NCBI GenBank assembly: GCA_905235955.1
Contig: CAJONN010000098.1
Location: 1 to 7,601 of the forward strand
Source of the DNA: an uncultured Marinilabiliaceae bacterium
Lineage (GTDB): Bacteria; Bacteroidota; Bacteroidia; Bacteroidales; Marinilabiliaceae
Reading direction: 5' to 3'
DNA length: 7,601 bases
The notes below the pieces were generated by a model. It searched no databases and had not been told where the DNA came from. It saw only the letters and a program-made list of their open reading frames with translations. Numbering within the stretch: the first letter of the stretch is position 1; each line of letters opens with the position of its first letter. Made by a program: the position numbers and the translations under genes. This document shows, piece by piece, positions 6,540-7,601 of the stretch.

Positions 6540-7601
6540 CTAATTCTTGCGCTGCACCGCCCGAACCGAGTAACCGTAGTCGCGGTTGTAGTAGCCCGTG
6601 TCCACGTAACCAGAATAGAAGTTCAAGTAACGCGCGTAGTCCGAGTCGCCGGTGCCGAGCGAACGTGACCAGTAGTCGCCGCTGGAACCTGCGTTGTAGA
6701 GACCCGCACCGCTGCGACAACCAGCCGCTGGGAGGAAAATGTGAGCATCGGTAACATCGTAAGTGGCCGCTGGCGTTCCGTTTCTCTTGCCTTTATCGGC
6801 ATCATCCTTTGCCTTATATACTATATAGCCTTTCACCGATTCATCTTTGTAGCTGTCGGTCCATACCCAATAGCAATTGTTGCGCAATTCCAATTGTTGT
6901 TCGTATGTTGGCATTTGCCAATCGTTGCCAAGTAATTTGGTTGCTACATCGTCTTCATCGTCAAGTTCAGTTTTGTTATCACCAACGAAGGTGAAGCTCT
7001 TATTTACGACATCATATTCGTACCAATTTGTATATTCTTGGTTATCGGCAGCGGTGTATTTGTAGATATCTGACCAATTGTAGCCATCTTCTTTTACCCA
7101 TTTATAAGTACTCCAACTATACTCTTCTTTTGGCTCTATCTCACCCCAAGCAAAGTAGTCGCCATACTCTTCGGGCTTGGTTGCGCCAATGTTGAAACTT
7201 GCCCAATTTACGCTCAAGCCAAGGTCAACGGCATCGGGAGTAGTATAGGCGCCACCAGCAGATGCATCTTTCCACTTTGCCTTCAAAGTAATATCGCCAT
7301 TTATGGGCAATGAGAAGTTGAATACTTTCTCACCTTTATACCAACCGCTGAATTTGTAGCCTGCGCGCTCGGGATCGGTGGGCTTTGTGACGGTGGTATT
7401 GTATGGAACAACTTGTGGATCAACGGCTGAGCCATCATTAGAATCGAAGGTAACTGTGGCAGAGGGCTTTTCGAACGAGATGTAATCGAGGAGGTCGCCG
7501 TCGGCATCGCTATGCACAATAACCTTACCATCTTTTACTATATAAAACTGGGCATCGGCCTCAGTTGCTGCCATGCCAAGTGTGATGAGGGCAATGGCGG
7601 A
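6540..7601 (-). CDS. Secreted/surface protein with Listeria-Bacteroides repeat and FISUMP-type C-lectin-like domain; start beyond the right edge
   Basis: At least 353 residues are visible. The frame stays open to the right edge, where SAIALITLGMAATEADA then QFY reads as the end of a signal peptide, so the ATG at 7572-7574 is probably internal and the true start lies outside. After a short FYIVKDGKV segment, 7269-7457 encodes a Listeria/Bacteroides (InlB B-type) repeat: VTFDSNDG, RAGYKFSGWY, ITLKAKW. From 7235 to the stop runs a domain of the Fibrobacter succinogenes major paralogous type: AVDLGLSVNWASFNIGA, EYGDYFAWGE, WQMPTYEQQLEL, FLPAAGCRSG, GDYWSRS, SVRAVQ. This fold is C-type-lectin-like and usually non-enzymatic. 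The protein is probably exported to the cell surface for binding; no sorting signal is visible at the C-terminus. The last quarter differs sharply in composition and codon use from the rest and resembles a DGR variable region. Confidence 0.85.
   Translation of the reverse strand, partial: SAIALITLGMAATEADAQFYIVKDGKVIVHSDADGDLLDYISFEKPSATVTFDSNDGSAVDPQVVPYNTTVTKPTDPERAGYKFSGWYKGEKVFNFSLPINGDITLKAKWKDASAGGAYTTPDAVDLGLSVNWASFNIGATKPEEYGDYFAWGEIEPKEEYSWSTYKWVKEDGYNWSDIYKYTAADNQEYTNWYEYDVVNKSFTFVGDNKTELDDEDDVATKLLGNDWQMPTYEQQLELRNNCYWVWTDSYKDESVKGYIVYKAKDDADKGKRNGTPAATYDVTDAHIFLPAAGCRSGAGLYNAGSSGDYWSRSLGTGDSDYARYLNFYSGYVDTGYYNRDYGYSVRAVQRKN
6552..6716 (-). other. Candidate DGR variable region at the 3' end of the FISUMP-type gene
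   Basis: These 55 codons, from the R after FLPAAGC to SVRAVQ, contain nine TAC, five GAC, four GGC and three AAC codons. They sit in a conserved framework (YWS, S-L, LNF-S, V-T, R-G-SVRAV). This is what A-specific mutagenesis of a template rich in AAC codons gives, since NNC codons can never become stops. The location at the extreme C-terminus of a C-type-lectin-like fold and the hairpin immediately downstream also fit. The GC-rich end (TCGGTTCGGGCGGTGCAGCG) would serve as the initiation-of-homing segment. No template repeat or reverse transcriptase is in this window. An ordinary, non-DGR FISUMP paralogue is the main alternative. Confidence 0.45.

Noticed and set aside
1..7601. DGR reverse transcriptase, template repeat, transposase, CRISPR array or tRNA inside this window
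   Set aside because: I looked for each and found none. In particular no second copy of the 6552-6716 sequence is visible, so the DGR proposal rests on the target end only.

Overview
The window looks like a Bacteroidales (Bacteroidota) chromosome fragment. The evidence is an M23 endopeptidase of the Bacteroidetes type with a C-terminal beta-sandwich region, promoter elements of the TAnnTTTG class, start codons preceded by A-rich leaders rather than Shine-Dalgarno boxes, and a secreted protein with a Listeria/Bacteroides repeat and a FISUMP-type C-terminal domain. Genus cannot be fixed from the sequence alone.

Layout, left to right. Positions 1-284 hold no convincing gene; this is a repeat-rich spacer with nested inverted repeats and GCTTCGCT/CGCTCCGCT modules. 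Positions 285-1949 (minus) encode an exported M23 metallopeptidase. A 195-bp divergent intergenic region (1950-2144) holds a second copy of the spacer repeat and candidate promoters in both directions. Positions 2145-6402 (plus) form a compact three-gene operon: a PfkB-family sugar kinase, a small four-helix membrane protein, and a 967-residue exported protein that joins a gluzincin-type HEYRH metalloprotease-like domain to a TolB-like propeller and a probable outer-membrane beta-barrel. The last two genes overlap by four bases (ATGA). A short convergent spacer (6403-6539) carries small direct and inverted repeats. Positions 6540-7601 (minus) are the 3' part of a secreted or surface protein whose start lies beyond the right edge.

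The most interesting element is the 3' end of that last gene. Its final ~55 codons are dominated by TAC, GAC, GGC and AAC codons in a C-type-lectin-like YWS...SVRAV framework. They sit in a block with abruptly higher G+C (about 57-62% against 38-43% just upstream), and the stop codon is followed at once by an 8-bp-stem hairpin. This is the architecture expected of the variable region of a diversity-generating retroelement (DGR) target. No reverse transcriptase or template repeat is visible here, so this remains a hypothesis that a search of the flanking genome would settle.

Functionally the window is mostly cell-envelope: a wall hydrolase, a membrane/outer-membrane pair with protease-like features, and a putative diversified surface protein. 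The sugar kinase is the one clearly cytoplasmic metabolic enzyme.
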